A program made the position numbers and the translations under genes. A stretch of DNA of 22,672 nt. It comes from a virus. Below the pieces are notes generated by a model, which was not told the DNA's origin, ran no database searches, and saw only the letters and a program-made list of their open reading frames with translations. The stretch lies in IMG/VR virus record IMGVR_UViG_3300009158_000216, positions 1 to 22,672 of that record; one strand, written 5' to 3'. Of the stretch, positions 22,187 to 22,672 are shown one piece after another. Positions within the stretch are counted from its first letter, which is position 1. Each line of letters starts with the position of its first letter.

Positions 22187-22672
22187 TTAAGCAGTCCAAG
22201 TGTATGAACCAGTGAAACCAGTTTTGATGATTGTGATGGTGTATTGCATTGTTGCACTGAATGCAAATGACAATGTGTAAGTTCCATCAACATATTCAGT
22301 CACCATAATTGGTGACAAAATTCCACCAGCATCTGACAATTGGAAATCTGCACTTGTTGCACCAACAAATTTGATTGGATTGTATGCAGTTCCATAGTCA
22401 AGAACCGCATCAAAAGTGATGTCAGTCAATGTTTCACTTGTGTTGATGAAATTCACATCAACAAGACCTTCAAGTTCATTGAAATTGATTCCAGCTTCTG
22501 TTGGTGTCACCATGTACATAGTGCTTTCATCAAACAATCTGTCAAAATCAAATGCAACCATGATTTTTGACGTTGTTGTGTCAGTTGCAAACATATACTT
22601 TGGGTCAAAGGATGGATTGTCCACTGGAATAGGGAACAAGAAACAATTCACTTTTGAACCAACAAGATTTCC
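22187..22672 (-). CDS. Structural protein, partial (5' end beyond window)
   Basis: The frame is open to the right edge: seven codons (GNLVGSK) precede the GTG at 22651, so the gene almost certainly starts outside the window and 161 residues of its C-terminus are present. The visible part is beta-rich (KIMVAFDFDRLF, VDVNFINTSETLTDITFDAVL, TYTLSFAFSATMQYTITIIK), has few charged residues and ends in TGSYTWTA. This suits a major tail or head structural protein with an Ig-like C-terminal fold. Position upstream of the head-tail and tape-measure genes agrees with a major tail protein, but the N-terminal part needed to be sure is missing. Confidence 0.7.
   Translation of the reverse strand, partial: GNLVGSKVNCFLFPIPVDNPSFDPKYMFATDTTTSKIMVAFDFDRLFDESTMYMVTPTEAGINFNELEGLVDVNFINTSETLTDITFDAVLDYGTAYNPIKFVGATSADFQLSDAGGILSPIMVTEYVDGTYTLSFAFSATMQYTITIIKTGFTGSYTWTA

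Overview
The window is a stretch of a tailed-phage genome (Caudoviricetes, siphovirus-like), and the host is most likely a member of Bacteroidetes/Flavobacteriia. Three things point to that host. The DNA is AT-rich. Genes start after A-rich leaders with no Shine-Dalgarno sequence. Four promoters carry the Bacteroidetes -7 element TAnnTTTG. Many proteins also look like families typical of Bacteroidetes phages (DUF3127, DUF6291, an ERF/YqaJ pair, an L,D-transpeptidase-like lysin). All 32 genes called lie on the minus strand and are tightly packed, often with ATGA stop/start overlaps, so the window is transcribed from right to left. There is no gene-free stretch longer than about 120 bases. No tRNA, CRISPR array, integrase or insertion sequence was seen.

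In order of transcription, the right part (22672 to about 10455) is the virion module. It holds a 5'-truncated structural gene, a small gene, a terminator, a head-tail/tail-completion candidate, a small pre-tape-measure gene, a 1365-residue tape measure protein, and a series of tail-tip, baseplate and receptor-binding candidates. The lysis cassette follows (10409 to 9180): a three-segment holin, a spanin-like membrane protein and an L,D-transpeptidase-like lysin, closed by a nested hairpin terminator. The left part (about 9060 to 1) is the replication and recombination module. It holds a protein with a DUF3820-like motif, three small unknown genes, a DUF6291/helicase-loader-like protein, a DnaB helicase, a NinG nuclease, an HTH protein, an ERF annealing protein, a YqaJ exonuclease, a DUF3127 OB-fold ssDNA-binding candidate, an XRE regulator, a winged-helix protein and two unknowns. 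The last gene runs off the left edge.

The most unusual features are not single genes. First, the trinucleotide GAG/CTC is almost missing from both strands and all frames (about eight occurrences by eye in 22.7 kb, where several hundred are expected). Codon choice at Arg and Gly appears adjusted to the next base to avoid it. Second, GATC is apparently absent. Third, the promoters share a near-identical A-tract module, and two of them carry the same 12-bp dyad GTCAATGGTGAC four bases past the -7 element. That placement fits an operator for one of the phage's own DNA-binding proteins.
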